From contig CAMHDB010000010.1 of NCBI GenBank assembly GCA_946183715.1, positions 1 through 16,168 on the forward strand: DNA of 16,168 bases, written 5' to 3'. This document shows, one piece after another, positions 1 through 7,598 of the stretch. Both the position numbers and the translations under genes were made by a program. The DNA is from an uncultured Oscillibacter sp. (GTDB taxonomy: Bacteria > Bacillota > Clostridia > Oscillospirales > Oscillospiraceae). Positions within the stretch are counted from its first letter, which is position 1; each line of letters opens with the position of its first letter. The notes under the pieces are model-generated. The model made no database searches. It was not told the origin of the DNA and saw only the letters and a program-made list of their open reading frames with translations.

Positions 1-1428
1 GCCCACCGATTGCAGGAAGCCCAGCCGCGCGCGGATTTCCTTCAGAATCAGGTCGGCGATACGCCGCTGTTGCGGGGAGAGTTCGAGTTGCTGGACGCGT
101 TCGAGTTCCTCCGACACCGAAAGCCGCGTGAAGGAGTCGATATCCTGTCCGCCCACCGTGACGGCGAGCGCTTCCTTACGCAGTCGCCGCCCCCCGCAGG
201 CCGGGCACGGGCATTCCGACATGAGCTCCTCCAACTCGCTCTTGCTTGCGTCGCTCTGCGTCTCCCGGTAGCGCCGTTCCACGTTCACGCAGATTCCCTC
301 AAAGGGCTGGTACAACACGCCCTTCCCGCGCGGCTGGTCATAATGCAATTCCAGCTTTTCGCCGCCGGTGCCGTAGAGCAGGATTTGCTTGGCCTCGTCC
401 GAGAGTTCCCGCCACGGCGCGTCGAGCGAGAAGCCGTACTTCTCCGACAGGGCCTCGAAGTACATCCGCGCGATACCGTCCGATTTGACGTTGTGCCACC
501 CGCTGACGGCTATCGCCCCTTGCGCGACGGACTTGCTTTCGTCAGGTACCATTAGCACGGGGTCGGCTTTTAACTGGCTGCCCAGTCCCGTACAGGCCGG
601 ACAGAAACCGTAGGGGTTATTAAACGAGAACATGCGCGGGGTCAATTCCTCGATGGAAATGCCGCAGTCTTCGCAGGCGTAATTTTGCGAGAACGTCAGG
701 TCGCGTTCCTCGTCGGGCAGATTGACGACAATCAGCCCGCCCGACTGCGCCGACGCCGTCTCCACGCTGTCGGTCAGGCGTTGCCGGATGTCCGCGCGGA
801 CGGCGAGACGGTCAATCACGATTTCGATATTGTGCTTTTTATTCTTTTCCAGCTTGATTTCCTCGTCGAGGCTGTAGAGGTTGCCGTCAATCCGGACGCG
901 GACGTAGCCGGAGCGCCGCGCGCCCTCAAAGACTTTCGCGTGTTCGCCCTTCTTGCCGCGCACGACCGGGGCCATGACCTGTATCCGGGTACCCTCCGGG
1001 AGGGACAGTAACTGGTCGATTATCTGGTCTATCGTCTGTTGCCGGATTTCCTTCCCGCACTTGGGGCAGTGGGGCACGCCGACACGCGCCCACAGGAGGC
1101 GCAAGTAGTCGTAAATCTCCGTGACGGTGCCGACGGTCGAGCGCGGATTCTTGCTGGTCGTTTTCTGGTCAATCGAGATTGCCGGGGAGAGGCCTTCGAT
1201 ATAGTCCACGTCGGGCTTTTCCATTTGCCCGAGGAACATCCGGGCGTAGGACGAGAGGCTTTCGACGTAACGCCGCTGCCCCTCGGCGTAGATGGTATCG
1301 AACGCCAGCGAGGACTTGCCCGAGCCCGAAAGCCCCGTCATAACGACTAATTTGTCGCGGGGAATCGTCACATCCAGATTCTTCAGGTTGTTGACGCGGG
1401 CGCCTTTGACGATGATTTTGTCCTGCAT
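1..1428 (-). CDS. uvrA: UvrA, excinuclease ABC subunit A (N-terminal 476 residues, cut by window edge)
   Basis: UvrA is the damage-recognition ATPase of UvrABC nucleotide excision repair. It acts as a dimer in the cytoplasm and loads UvrB onto lesions. The frame stays open from the ATG at 1428 to base 1. Seen: the opening MQDKIIVKGARVNNLKNLDV typical of UvrA; a Walker A motif GLSGSGKS at residues 32-39; the conserved ISIDQKTTSKNPRSTVGT stretch after it; a CPKC pair at 121/124; and the zinc module C252-x2-C255-x20-C276-x2-C279 followed by a GLG turn. It ends at LGFLQSVG, just before the first ABC signature motif, so about half of a usual protein of roughly 940 residues is present. The start is fixed by AAAGGAG six bases upstream. 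It has its own consensus promoter and a LexA-like box, so it is probably transcribed separately from the surface-protein genes upstream and induced by DNA damage. No frameshift is visible. Confidence 0.97.
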   Translation of the reverse strand, partial: MQDKIIVKGARVNNLKNLDVTIPRDKLVVMTGLSGSGKSSLAFDTIYAEGQRRYVESLSSYARMFLGQMEKPDVDYIEGLSPAISIDQKTTSKNPRSTVGTVTEIYDYLRLLWARVGVPHCPKCGKEIRQQTIDQIIDQLLSLPEGTRIQVMAPVVRGKKGEHAKVFEGARRSGYVRVRIDGNLYSLDEEIKLEKNKKHNIEIVIDRLAVRADIRQRLTDSVETASAQSGGLIVVNLPDEERDLTFSQNYACEDCGISIEELTPRMFSFNNPYGFCPACTGLGSQLKADPVLMVPDESKSVAQGAIAVSGWHNVKSDGIARMYFEALSEKYGFSLDAPWRELSDEAKQILLYGTGGEKLELHYDQPRGKGVLYQPFEGICVNVERRYRETQSDASKSELEELMSECPCPACGGRRLRKEALAVTVGGQDIDSFTRLSVSEELERVQQLELSPQQRRIADLILKEIRARLGFLQSVG

Positions 1429-1434
1429 GGGTTA

Positions 1435-1441
1435 CTCCTTT
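1435..1441 (-). promoter_or_regulatory. Ribosome binding site of uvrA
   Basis: AAAGGAG on the minus strand, six bases before the ATG at 1428. It is a strong Firmicute-type Shine-Dalgarno and fixes the uvrA start. Confidence 0.85.
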
Positions 1442-1456
1442 GTTCTTAAATTATTA

Positions 1457-1468
1457 AAACATCCGTTC
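1457..1468 (-). promoter_or_regulatory. Putative LexA/DinR SOS box of uvrA
   Basis: The minus strand reads GAACGGATGTTT, which is GAAC-N4-GTTT. It differs by one base from the core GAAC-N4-GTTC of the Gram-positive LexA (DinR) operator. It lies 2 bases downstream of the -10 hexamer and so covers the expected transcription start, a classical repressor position. uvrA is a known SOS gene in Firmicutes. The site is seen in the sequence; LexA binding is inferred. Confidence 0.65.
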
Positions 1469-1470
1469 TA

Positions 1471-1499
1471 ATTATACTCTCTCCCGGCGCTTTTGTCAA
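1471..1499 (-). promoter_or_regulatory. Sigma-A/sigma-70 promoter of uvrA (TTGACA - 17 bp - TATAAT)
   Basis: On the minus strand a perfect -35 TTGACA (1494-1499) is separated by exactly 17 bases from a perfect -10 TATAAT (1471-1476). Transcription would start near 1464 and run into uvrA. A full consensus promoter fits a gene whose output is limited mainly by a repressor, consistent with the adjacent SOS-box-like site. Confidence 0.88.
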
Positions 1500-1508
1500 G
1501 CGCGCAAA

Positions 1509-1534
1509 GCCTCCCCCGTGTCGACGGGGGAGGC
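1509..1534 (-). terminator. GC-rich hairpin, probable terminator of the 1226-residue surface-protein gene
   Basis: Perfect inverted repeat: an 11-bp stem GCCTCCCCCGT / ACGGGGGAGGC around a 4-base loop, 39 bases past the stop codon of the upstream gene. On the minus strand the stem is followed by only three T residues before GC-rich DNA, so the U-tract is weak. Its place between the end of the surface gene and the uvrA -35 box supports termination. It could instead act as a 3' stabilising hairpin. Confidence 0.55.
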
Positions 1535-1573
1535 GCGTTACATATCCGCGGTGGTTCTGCCGCCCGCGCGGGA

Positions 1574-4500
1574 TTACAGAGAGTTCGAGGCTACGCTGGG
1601 CGTCAACTCTTCACTCATAATCATGAATCGGACGCTTCCGCCCTGAACCCTCCTCGGGATACGGATTCTCCTTACGCTTTGGAGGTTCGCCGGGTCCGTT
1701 ACGTCGATATCCCAGTTTTCCAGACTGACCATCGTGTGATTCGCGTCGTAGATAACCAGAAAGACGTTGAGGGTTTTCAGGCTGTTGTCCTCGCCGGAAC
1801 TCAGGGAGGCTACGCCAGTAGCGTCAGCCGTGCCTTCCGGCAGGGCAATCGTCACATTCGCCATGAAGTCGTCTCCGGCCCGGAGTGCGTCGGCGGAGGA
1901 AATTACGTTGCCGTCCGCGTCCACGATGGACGTTGCCGCCGCAAGCTGGGAGTTGTGCGCGCCGACAATGGAAATCAGGCCGTTGACAAAGTCGTACACC
2001 ATTGCGCTGTTGCTCGTCAGGTTCACCGAGACGGCAGTCTGGTCAATTTTCAGGTCGTAGCTGTCGTTCTCGGAGCTGTCTTGTACGCGGAAATTCAGCG
2101 CGCAGACTTCGCCCAAGTCCAGCGAGTCGACGCCGTTGTACTGCAGGGTCACGACGCCGTCCCGACCGTGGACGACGTTGGAACTGAACACCTCCGTCCC
2201 GTTGACGAACGGGCTGACGGACTGGAACGCCATGACGCCGCTGTCGTACTGAATCTTCACGGAGAAATTCCGGATTTTGCCCGCGCCCGTGGCGTTAATG
2301 CTCAGCGTGGGGGCGATATTCTCCCCGGAGCGGCTGGTGACGCGCCCGACGGAAATCGTGGCGGTATCCGTGCTGGTCTCGGGGACGTTCAGATGGTAGC
2401 TCATCCTCGTGGTCGTGCTGTTCGTATAGCCGTCCTTGGTGGCGTAGGCGTAGAGGACTACGTTTCCGTTTTCGTCGGCGTATTCCGGCTTCATATAGAC
2501 GGAGGTGCCGTACTTGCTGTCCTCCGCGCTTCCGAGTTTGCCGTCAATCCAGTAGTAAATGGAGGCGCCCGCCGTGTTGCTGATAAAGCTGACAAGCGTG
2601 CCCGGCTCAAGTTCCGTCATGGAACGGTTCAAGCCTTGGTTGTTGCGGTGGTGCAGGTTCGCCACGACAGGCGGCTCGACTTGGGGCAAATACACCTGCA
2701 TACTGGTCAGCGGGCTCTTCGCGCCGCCGGAAACGGCGACAGCTTTGACAGTCGTCGTCTGTTCCACCCTGAACGGCGTTGCGTATTTTGTGGAACTTTC
2801 GGTGGGTATTGTGCCGTCCGTGGTGTAGTAGATGTCGCCCCCGTCCGGCTGGGAGAGGGAGACGAGTTTCCCGCCCTGCTCGCTCTCCACGCTCACGCGG
2901 GGCTGGAGTACGTTCGTCACCGGCTGGGCGTTCTGGGAGGCCAGAACGCGGATAGAGAACTGCATGGACTTTCCGCCGTAGGAAAGGGTGATGGCCTGAT
3001 TGCCGACGCGGGAGGGGTCATAGCCTGTCACAAGGAAGCCTTCCGGAATCTCGTTGTTCGCGAACACCACCGGGCGGGGGCTTGTGGTTCCGTCGCTGTA
3101 GATGAAGTTCACCTGCATTCCGTCGAGGTTCAGCTTTTCCCCCTGCACGTAATTCAGGCGTTTTGTGGGGGTTCTGCTGATGGAAATCGCTTGCAGAGTG
3201 GCGGGAAGTTTCACGACGCGGACTGTGCAGGTCTCCTCGTAGTCCTTATACCGAATGGTCAGGGTCTCGTCCTTATAGTCCGCGCCCCCGACGGGCTGCC
3301 CGTCGTCGTCATAAGTCACAGCGCCTAATCCTTCGGGGTTGGGGTCGTACCCGGTCAGGGTGTAATCCGTGACTTCCTGACTGCTGCCGTCGCTGAACAC
3401 GGCTTTCACCGACAGGCCGGTGATGTCCAGCGGGTCGCCCTGCGTCATTTGCCACGGGCTGGGCGGCGTGACTTCGATTCCCGTCAGAACCGCTTCCACG
3501 GTGACGGCGCAGGCGGCGGATTTGGTTTCGTCGGCGTTGGCTTTGGCCTCGATGGTCGCCGTGCCCACCGCGACAGCCGTCACGACGCCATTTTCGTCCA
3601 CGGTCGCGACGCTTTCGTTATAGCTTACCCAGTTCACGGACTTGTCCGGCGCCTCTTCGGGCAGAACCGTCGCCGTCAGTTGCGCCGTCTCCGCCTGTCC
3701 GATTGTCAGCGCGAGATTCGTCTCGTCCAGCGCGACGCTCCGCACCTGCGGGACATAGGAGGCTTTCACGGCGATGTCCTGCGTGACGTTGGTCAGTTTG
3801 GCCAAGTCGCCAGCATTCCATGCGCCCACGTAGCCGGGTTTTTCGGGCACGGCGGGGATGTCGCTTTCCGCAAGGCTTCCGTTGTGCGACACCTGTACGA
3901 CGATGGGGGCCGCGCCTTCGGCTTGGAACGTCACGTTGTGGGAAATCGGAAGCGCGGCCAGTCTGGTTTCCAGTTCCACTACGCTTTGTTCGCTCTGCCC
4001 GTCATAATCCCCGGTGACGCGGTACCGAACCGTCGTTTCCCCGCTCTGCGGCTTGGCGCGTACTGTCCACTGCGCCGCGTCTTCCGCTCCGGGGCCCAGA
4101 TTGGCGATTACCTTCTCCGCGCCGTCCACGAGTTCCAGCGCGTCACTGCCCATCAAGTCCAGATTGAGTCTCACGTTGGTCAGGGGCGTTTCGCCGTCGT
4201 TCTTGACATAGGCCGTCACGTCGAACGGGCTGTTCTCGTAATTGCCGTTCCCGTCGTCATTCAGCGCCGCCGGCTTGACAATCCGCATGGACAGCTCGCC
4301 GGGAAGCGGTACGGAAGTCGTCTCGCTGATGCCGTAATACGTCGTTACGGACCGGGTGGCGTCCGGGGCGAGGATGGCGGGGTCAAAGTACACGGCAACC
4401 GCCGTGTCGTACATATAGCGGTTTTGCGTCTGGTAGTCCCACGCGGAGTTCATAATCTCTCCCCAGCTCGCGAACTGCACTTTGTCCGGGCGTTCCGACG

Positions 4501-5254
4501 CCCTTGTGTACAGCGTGCCGACGGAGGTCACGGCGGGATTGTCGAAGTTGTCGAAGCAAAGCCAGTAACTCGGGATGTCGCTTCCGATATACTCCCGCTC
4601 TCTGGTGAACTGCTCCTCGCCCACGCGGAAGGGCGCGCCGTCATTGTCGCCCAGCATGGTGTCCAGCATGACGCGCACGCCGACTTCTTTCGCCTCGGAA
4701 GTCGTGTTGCGGCATTCGTAGCGGACTTGCACGATGTCTTTCCGCCCGGTCATGGGATTCTCCACGAGGGTCAGAATCTGCCTGATTTCCACGCCGGAAA
4801 TACTGCGTACTACCTCGCCGCTCTCGTCCGAATGGGACGAACGGACGTTCTCGCTGTGGAAGCGGTAGTCAACTCCGTCGACGCGAATCACAGTCTCCGA
4901 AGTGTAGGCCGTGGGATGTCCGAAGAGCAACAGTTTGTGGTCGTCCGTTTCCGTATTGGGGTTTCCGCCCACGGTGCCCATCGTAAACTGTCCGTTTGGA
5001 TGGACGCAGACTTCCAGATACTCGTTGTCAAACATGACCCCGTCGACCGCGTCCAGCAAAGCGGCCCGGTCTCCGCCGTATTCGGAGGCTTTCCATTGGG
5101 CATAAGCGTCGCCGTCGCTCGTGTCCGGCTCGCCGAGAAGGCGGAGTTCTCCCGACGGAAAGCCGCTGTCCTCGTCTCCTGTCGCAAACGCCGCCGCGGG
5201 AAGCAAGCCCAGCAGCAGGCACAGCGAGAGAAGAACTGCCGTCAGTTTCTTCAT
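1574..5254 (-). CDS. Secreted multidomain surface protein with uncharacterised head, Ig-like, chitobiase-C and cohesin-like domains
   Basis: An exported protein of 1226 residues, not recognised as a named gene. The signal peptide is MKKLTAVLLSLCLLLGLLP with probable cleavage after AFA (about residue 24). Approximate domain order: a unique beta-rich head, 60-320, with motifs MTGRKDIVQVRYEC and VRVMLDTMLGDNDGAPFRVG; a CARDB-like segment, 322-432; an InlB B-repeat-like segment, 439-503; a BIG2 Ig domain, 504-588; two Ig-like domains (BIG_3 type, with TQGDPLDITGLSV and VQGEKLNLDGMQV), 589-773; two chitobiase/hexosaminidase C-terminal-type domains (IYYTTDGTIP and IYYWIDGKLG), 775-955; a cohesin-like domain, 962-1098; and a conserved tail, 1098-1226, ending MIMSEELTPSVASNSL. 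The part from 589 on closely parallels the 687-residue protein encoded upstream. No LPXTG, SLH, dockerin or C-terminal membrane helix is seen. A role in surface adhesion or protein scaffolding is inferred. The frame extends upstream to an ATG at 5317, but the signal peptide and ribosome site favour 5254. Confidence 0.9.
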   Translation of the reverse strand: MKKLTAVLLSLCLLLGLLPAAAFATGDEDSGFPSGELRLLGEPDTSDGDAYAQWKASEYGGDRAALLDAVDGVMFDNEYLEVCVHPNGQFTMGTVGGNPNTETDDHKLLLFGHPTAYTSETVIRVDGVDYRFHSENVRSSHSDESGEVVRSISGVEIRQILTLVENPMTGRKDIVQVRYECRNTTSEAKEVGVRVMLDTMLGDNDGAPFRVGEEQFTREREYIGSDIPSYWLCFDNFDNPAVTSVGTLYTRASERPDKVQFASWGEIMNSAWDYQTQNRYMYDTAVAVYFDPAILAPDATRSVTTYYGISETTSVPLPGELSMRIVKPAALNDDGNGNYENSPFDVTAYVKNDGETPLTNVRLNLDLMGSDALELVDGAEKVIANLGPGAEDAAQWTVRAKPQSGETTVRYRVTGDYDGQSEQSVVELETRLAALPISHNVTFQAEGAAPIVVQVSHNGSLAESDIPAVPEKPGYVGAWNAGDLAKLTNVTQDIAVKASYVPQVRSVALDETNLALTIGQAETAQLTATVLPEEAPDKSVNWVSYNESVATVDENGVVTAVAVGTATIEAKANADETKSAACAVTVEAVLTGIEVTPPSPWQMTQGDPLDITGLSVKAVFSDGSSQEVTDYTLTGYDPNPEGLGAVTYDDDGQPVGGADYKDETLTIRYKDYEETCTVRVVKLPATLQAISISRTPTKRLNYVQGEKLNLDGMQVNFIYSDGTTSPRPVVFANNEIPEGFLVTGYDPSRVGNQAITLSYGGKSMQFSIRVLASQNAQPVTNVLQPRVSVESEQGGKLVSLSQPDGGDIYYTTDGTIPTESSTKYATPFRVEQTTTVKAVAVSGGAKSPLTSMQVYLPQVEPPVVANLHHRNNQGLNRSMTELEPGTLVSFISNTAGASIYYWIDGKLGSAEDSKYGTSVYMKPEYADENGNVVLYAYATKDGYTNSTTTRMSYHLNVPETSTDTATISVGRVTSRSGENIAPTLSINATGAGKIRNFSVKIQYDSGVMAFQSVSPFVNGTEVFSSNVVHGRDGVVTLQYNGVDSLDLGEVCALNFRVQDSSENDSYDLKIDQTAVSVNLTSNSAMVYDFVNGLISIVGAHNSQLAAATSIVDADGNVISSADALRAGDDFMANVTIALPEGTADATGVASLSSGEDNSLKTLNVFLVIYDANHTMVSLENWDIDVTDPANLQSVRRIRIPRRVQGGSVRFMIMSEELTPSVASNSL

Positions 5255-5266
5255 TGGTTGCTTCAT

Positions 5267-5273
5267 CTCCTTT
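5267..5273 (-). promoter_or_regulatory. Ribosome binding site that decides the start of the 1226-residue protein
   Basis: AAAGGAG on the minus strand. It directly abuts an ATG at 5266, which is too close to be used, and lies 12 bases from the ATG at 5254, which opens a textbook signal peptide. The ATG at 5317 has no such site. The 12-base spacing is slightly long but is the best fit. Confidence 0.7.
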
Positions 5274-5450
5274 ACAAATTTCGCGCCAAGTTTTCCGCAA
5301 TGGAGCGGCTGATTCAAAAAGCGTAGTCACGGGTGTCTTCCGGGGATTCCGCCCGCTGTAAAGTCAGCGCGTTCAAATTTCGGGCGTCTTTTACCTTTCG
5401 GTGACAAATGCGTACCCTTGAACACGTTTTTAGAAACTTAACACTCCTCC
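5274..5450. other. Intergenic gap with no convincing promoter or terminator
   Basis: This lies between the stop of the 687-residue gene and the ribosome site of the 1226-residue gene. I find no -35/-10 pair on the minus strand and only a weak 5-bp hairpin (CGCTG / CAGCG near 5353-5370). An AGGAGG at 5446-5451 overlaps the upstream stop codon but has no start at usable distance. The lack of signals is consistent with co-transcription but does not prove it. Confidence 0.5.
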
Positions 5451-7514
5451 TTACAGTTCCTCGGCGGCCATGATGGGCGTCAGGGATTCGCTCAAAATCA
5501 TGGTTTTGATGTCGCAGGTCTCACCGGGCATATCCAGCATGCGGTCAAAGAGCAGTCGGGCCAAGTCGGAGAGGTCGATTTCCCACGTTTCGAGGGCAAG
5601 CATGTCGCCGTTCTCGTCATAGAACGCCACAAACACGCTGGCCACGACCGTCAGGGGCGGGTTGCCGACCCCGTCGCGCGGCAGGGAGCTTGTGTAGTCC
5701 TGCACGGATTCCCGGTCAATGGAAATGGAGGCAGTCACGTTGGAACTCTCGGAAAGTTCGCTCACGGCGGAGGCGTCCCGGTTGTCCTCACCGCTGAAGA
5801 GTACCGCAGCCGTCAGTTGGGAGTTGTGGGAACCCTCCAGCGAAATAGTCCCGTTATAGGTTTTTTCACTCACGGGGCGCCCGGTACTGGTGGAAACCCG
5901 CGCCGATTCTCCGTCCACAGTCAGCTCATAGGGCGCGTTTTCGGCGGAATCGTAGACGCGGAAATTTAACATGCACATTTCGCCGCCGGCCACGGGATTA
6001 CCGCTGTACATAATGCGCACAAGCCCCGCCGCCGCGTCGGGCGCGGCGAACAAGTCCCCCGCCGGAATGACCGCTTCCGACTGCGCGCCGCCCGTCTCCG
6101 CCGGGGAGACCGATTCAAAGCGGAACGTCCTCCGGTCGTAGCGGACAGTAATCGTGAAGCCCGTCACGCAACTGGATTCCTCCGTAGTAATGCTCAGCGA
6201 GGCGGAGACGGCTTCCCCTGCCCGGCTCCGCGCCGTCCCGACGGAAATGTTGACCTGTTCCTCTCTCGGCGGCTCCTCATGGGGCAACTGGTATCTCAGC
6301 TTCATGACGTTGCTGTTCTTACAGCCGTCTTTTACCGCGTAGGCGTTCAGGGTGACTACGTCGTTGGCGTCGGCGTAGGCGCGGTCGATGTAGACGGAAC
6401 TGCCGTAGCGCTGGTCTTCGGCGCTGGCGGACTGCCCGTCGAACCAGTAGTAGACGGACGCCCCGGCGGTGTCGCACAGGAGGCTGACCAATGTGCCCGG
6501 CTCCAATTGCGTCATGCTGCCGTCCGGGCCCTGATTGTTCTTGTGGCGTTCGTTGGCGGGCTTGGGCGCCAGCACCTGCGGGACGGATACCCGCCCGCTG
6601 GAAACGGTACTGCTTTCGTTGCCCAGAATCGCGACCGCCTTCACGGTGGTGGTTTCCCCGAGGAAAATGTCGCCGCCGTCGTACTCCATGGAGCCGGAGC
6701 TCGGCGCGGAGCCGTCCAGCGTATAATAAATTTTCGTCCTTTGCCCCGGGTACTGCGAGGAGAAGGAGCTGTCGTCGTTGCTGTCTCTGGTAAAGCGGAC
6801 ATTCTTCCCGCCCTGCACGCTCTCAACGTTAATGCGGGGGGCCATCAAAGTCGGGACGTTGTCCGGCATGGACTGCCCGACGCCCGGCAGGACTTTCATG
6901 AGCAATTCCGCGGATTTGCCGCCGTAAGAGACGGTCAGCGTCTGCACGCCGAGCTGGTTGGGGTTGTAGCCCGTCACCGTGCATTTGTCGCCCTTTACCT
7001 TTTCAAAAGGGCTCAAGTGGTGAAAGACCCAAACCTCCATATTGTTGTTGATATCTTCCATGTCCAGTTGTTCGCCCTGCGTGTAACTGCGCTTCTGCGG
7101 TTTGTAAATTACGGCGATTCCCGTAATATAGTCTTCCTGCGGGGCGGCTTCCACCGTGACGGGGAATGTCGCCGTAAGACTGCCGTAAGTAACCGTTACG
7201 GCTTTTGCTCCCGTCTGGGAGGTGTCCAGACCGCTCAGGGAATAGTCCGTCACGGCCTGCTCGGATTCGTCCGCGTAGACGGCGTAGACCTCGAGTCCGC
7301 GAATGTCCATCGCGGAACCCTGCGTGACGGTTTGCGTTGTCGGCGGCTTAATGCGCAGGCTGACAGGCTCCTCCCCGTCCGCGGCGGAGAGTTCCGCCTC
7401 CCCGGACAGCGCGGTGTTCCCGTCCCGCTCCAACCCCTCCGACAGCGCCACTCCCGGAAGCATGGACAGCGCCACAGCCAAAGCCAATAATGCGCTTAAT
7501 ACTTTTTTCCTCAT
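5451..7514 (-). CDS. Secreted surface protein with Ig-like, chitobiase-C and cohesin-like domains and conserved tail (chassis only)
   Basis: An exported protein of 687 residues, not a named gene. The signal peptide is MRKKVLSALLALAVALSMLP, with cleavage near ALS-EG (about residue 25). Approximate order: two Ig-like domains, 52-123 (VTQGSAMDIRGLEVYAVY) and 128-211 (YTQGEQLDM, then GVQTLTVSYGGKSAEL); two chitobiase-C-type domains, 225-312 (IYYTLDGSAPSSGSMEY) and 313-410 (SMTQLEPGTLVSLL, YYWFDGQ); a cohesin-like domain, 416-557, opening VNISVGTARSRAGEAVSASL; and the shared tail, 558-687, ending MILSESLTPIMAAEEL. The first chitobiase-C-type domain carries an insertion rich in Ser, Asp and Gln (around residues 238-255). 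The protein is essentially the C-terminal half of its two neighbours without a head, so it may be a minimal cohesin-bearing surface unit or partner. The start is supported by AAGGAAG about 10 bases upstream. No LPXTG, SLH or dockerin is visible. The export and domain calls are firm; any function is inference. Confidence 0.9.
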   Translation of the reverse strand: MRKKVLSALLALAVALSMLPGVALSEGLERDGNTALSGEAELSAADGEEPVSLRIKPPTTQTVTQGSAMDIRGLEVYAVYADESEQAVTDYSLSGLDTSQTGAKAVTVTYGSLTATFPVTVEAAPQEDYITGIAVIYKPQKRSYTQGEQLDMEDINNNMEVWVFHHLSPFEKVKGDKCTVTGYNPNQLGVQTLTVSYGGKSAELLMKVLPGVGQSMPDNVPTLMAPRINVESVQGGKNVRFTRDSNDDSSFSSQYPGQRTKIYYTLDGSAPSSGSMEYDGGDIFLGETTTVKAVAILGNESSTVSSGRVSVPQVLAPKPANERHKNNQGPDGSMTQLEPGTLVSLLCDTAGASVYYWFDGQSASAEDQRYGSSVYIDRAYADANDVVTLNAYAVKDGCKNSNVMKLRYQLPHEEPPREEQVNISVGTARSRAGEAVSASLSITTEESSCVTGFTITVRYDRRTFRFESVSPAETGGAQSEAVIPAGDLFAAPDAAAGLVRIMYSGNPVAGGEMCMLNFRVYDSAENAPYELTVDGESARVSTSTGRPVSEKTYNGTISLEGSHNSQLTAAVLFSGEDNRDASAVSELSESSNVTASISIDRESVQDYTSSLPRDGVGNPPLTVVASVFVAFYDENGDMLALETWEIDLSDLARLLFDRMLDMPGETCDIKTMILSESLTPIMAAEEL

Positions 7515-7535
7515 CTTGCGGAATCTTCCTTTCCC

Positions 7536-7567
7536 CCGGGACTGCCCCGCGTTGGAGGCAGTCCCGG
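7536..7567 (-). other. Intercistronic hairpin upstream of the 687-residue gene
   Basis: Perfect 11-bp stem CCGGGACTGCC / GGCAGTCCCGG around a 10-base loop, in the 84-nt gap between two co-directional surface genes. On the minus strand it is followed by GGGAAAGGAAG, the ribosome site region, and not by a T-tract, so it is not a standard intrinsic terminator. It could mark an RNA processing or stabilisation point, or affect translation initiation of the downstream gene. Confidence 0.6.
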
Positions 7568-7598
7568 CGCGTCGGCGTTTGAATAGAAGACGGGGCGT

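Noticed and set aside
1493..3328. 611-codon open frame on the plus strand opposite the 1226-residue gene
   Set aside because: It is antisense to a gene with a clear signal peptide and domains. Its translation is low-complexity and rich in Arg, Val, His and Gly with no recognisable domain, and it begins inside the terminator/uvrA promoter region. GC-rich coding DNA commonly leaves such mirror frames open.
5255..5317. Upstream start codons at 5317 and 5266 for the 1226-residue protein
   Set aside because: The ATG at 5317 would put about 21 non-signal residues (MNQPLHCGKLG...) before the signal peptide and has no ribosome site. The ATG at 5266 directly abuts the Shine-Dalgarno.
3449..5326. 625-codon open frame on the plus strand
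   Set aside because: Another mirror frame of the same gene, with Arg/His/Val-rich translation, no signal peptide and no domain.
5446..5451. AGGAGG motif on the minus strand overlapping the stop codon of the 687-residue gene
   Set aside because: It looks like a ribosome site, but the only downstream start (a GTG about 20 bases on) opens just a 34-codon frame with no features.
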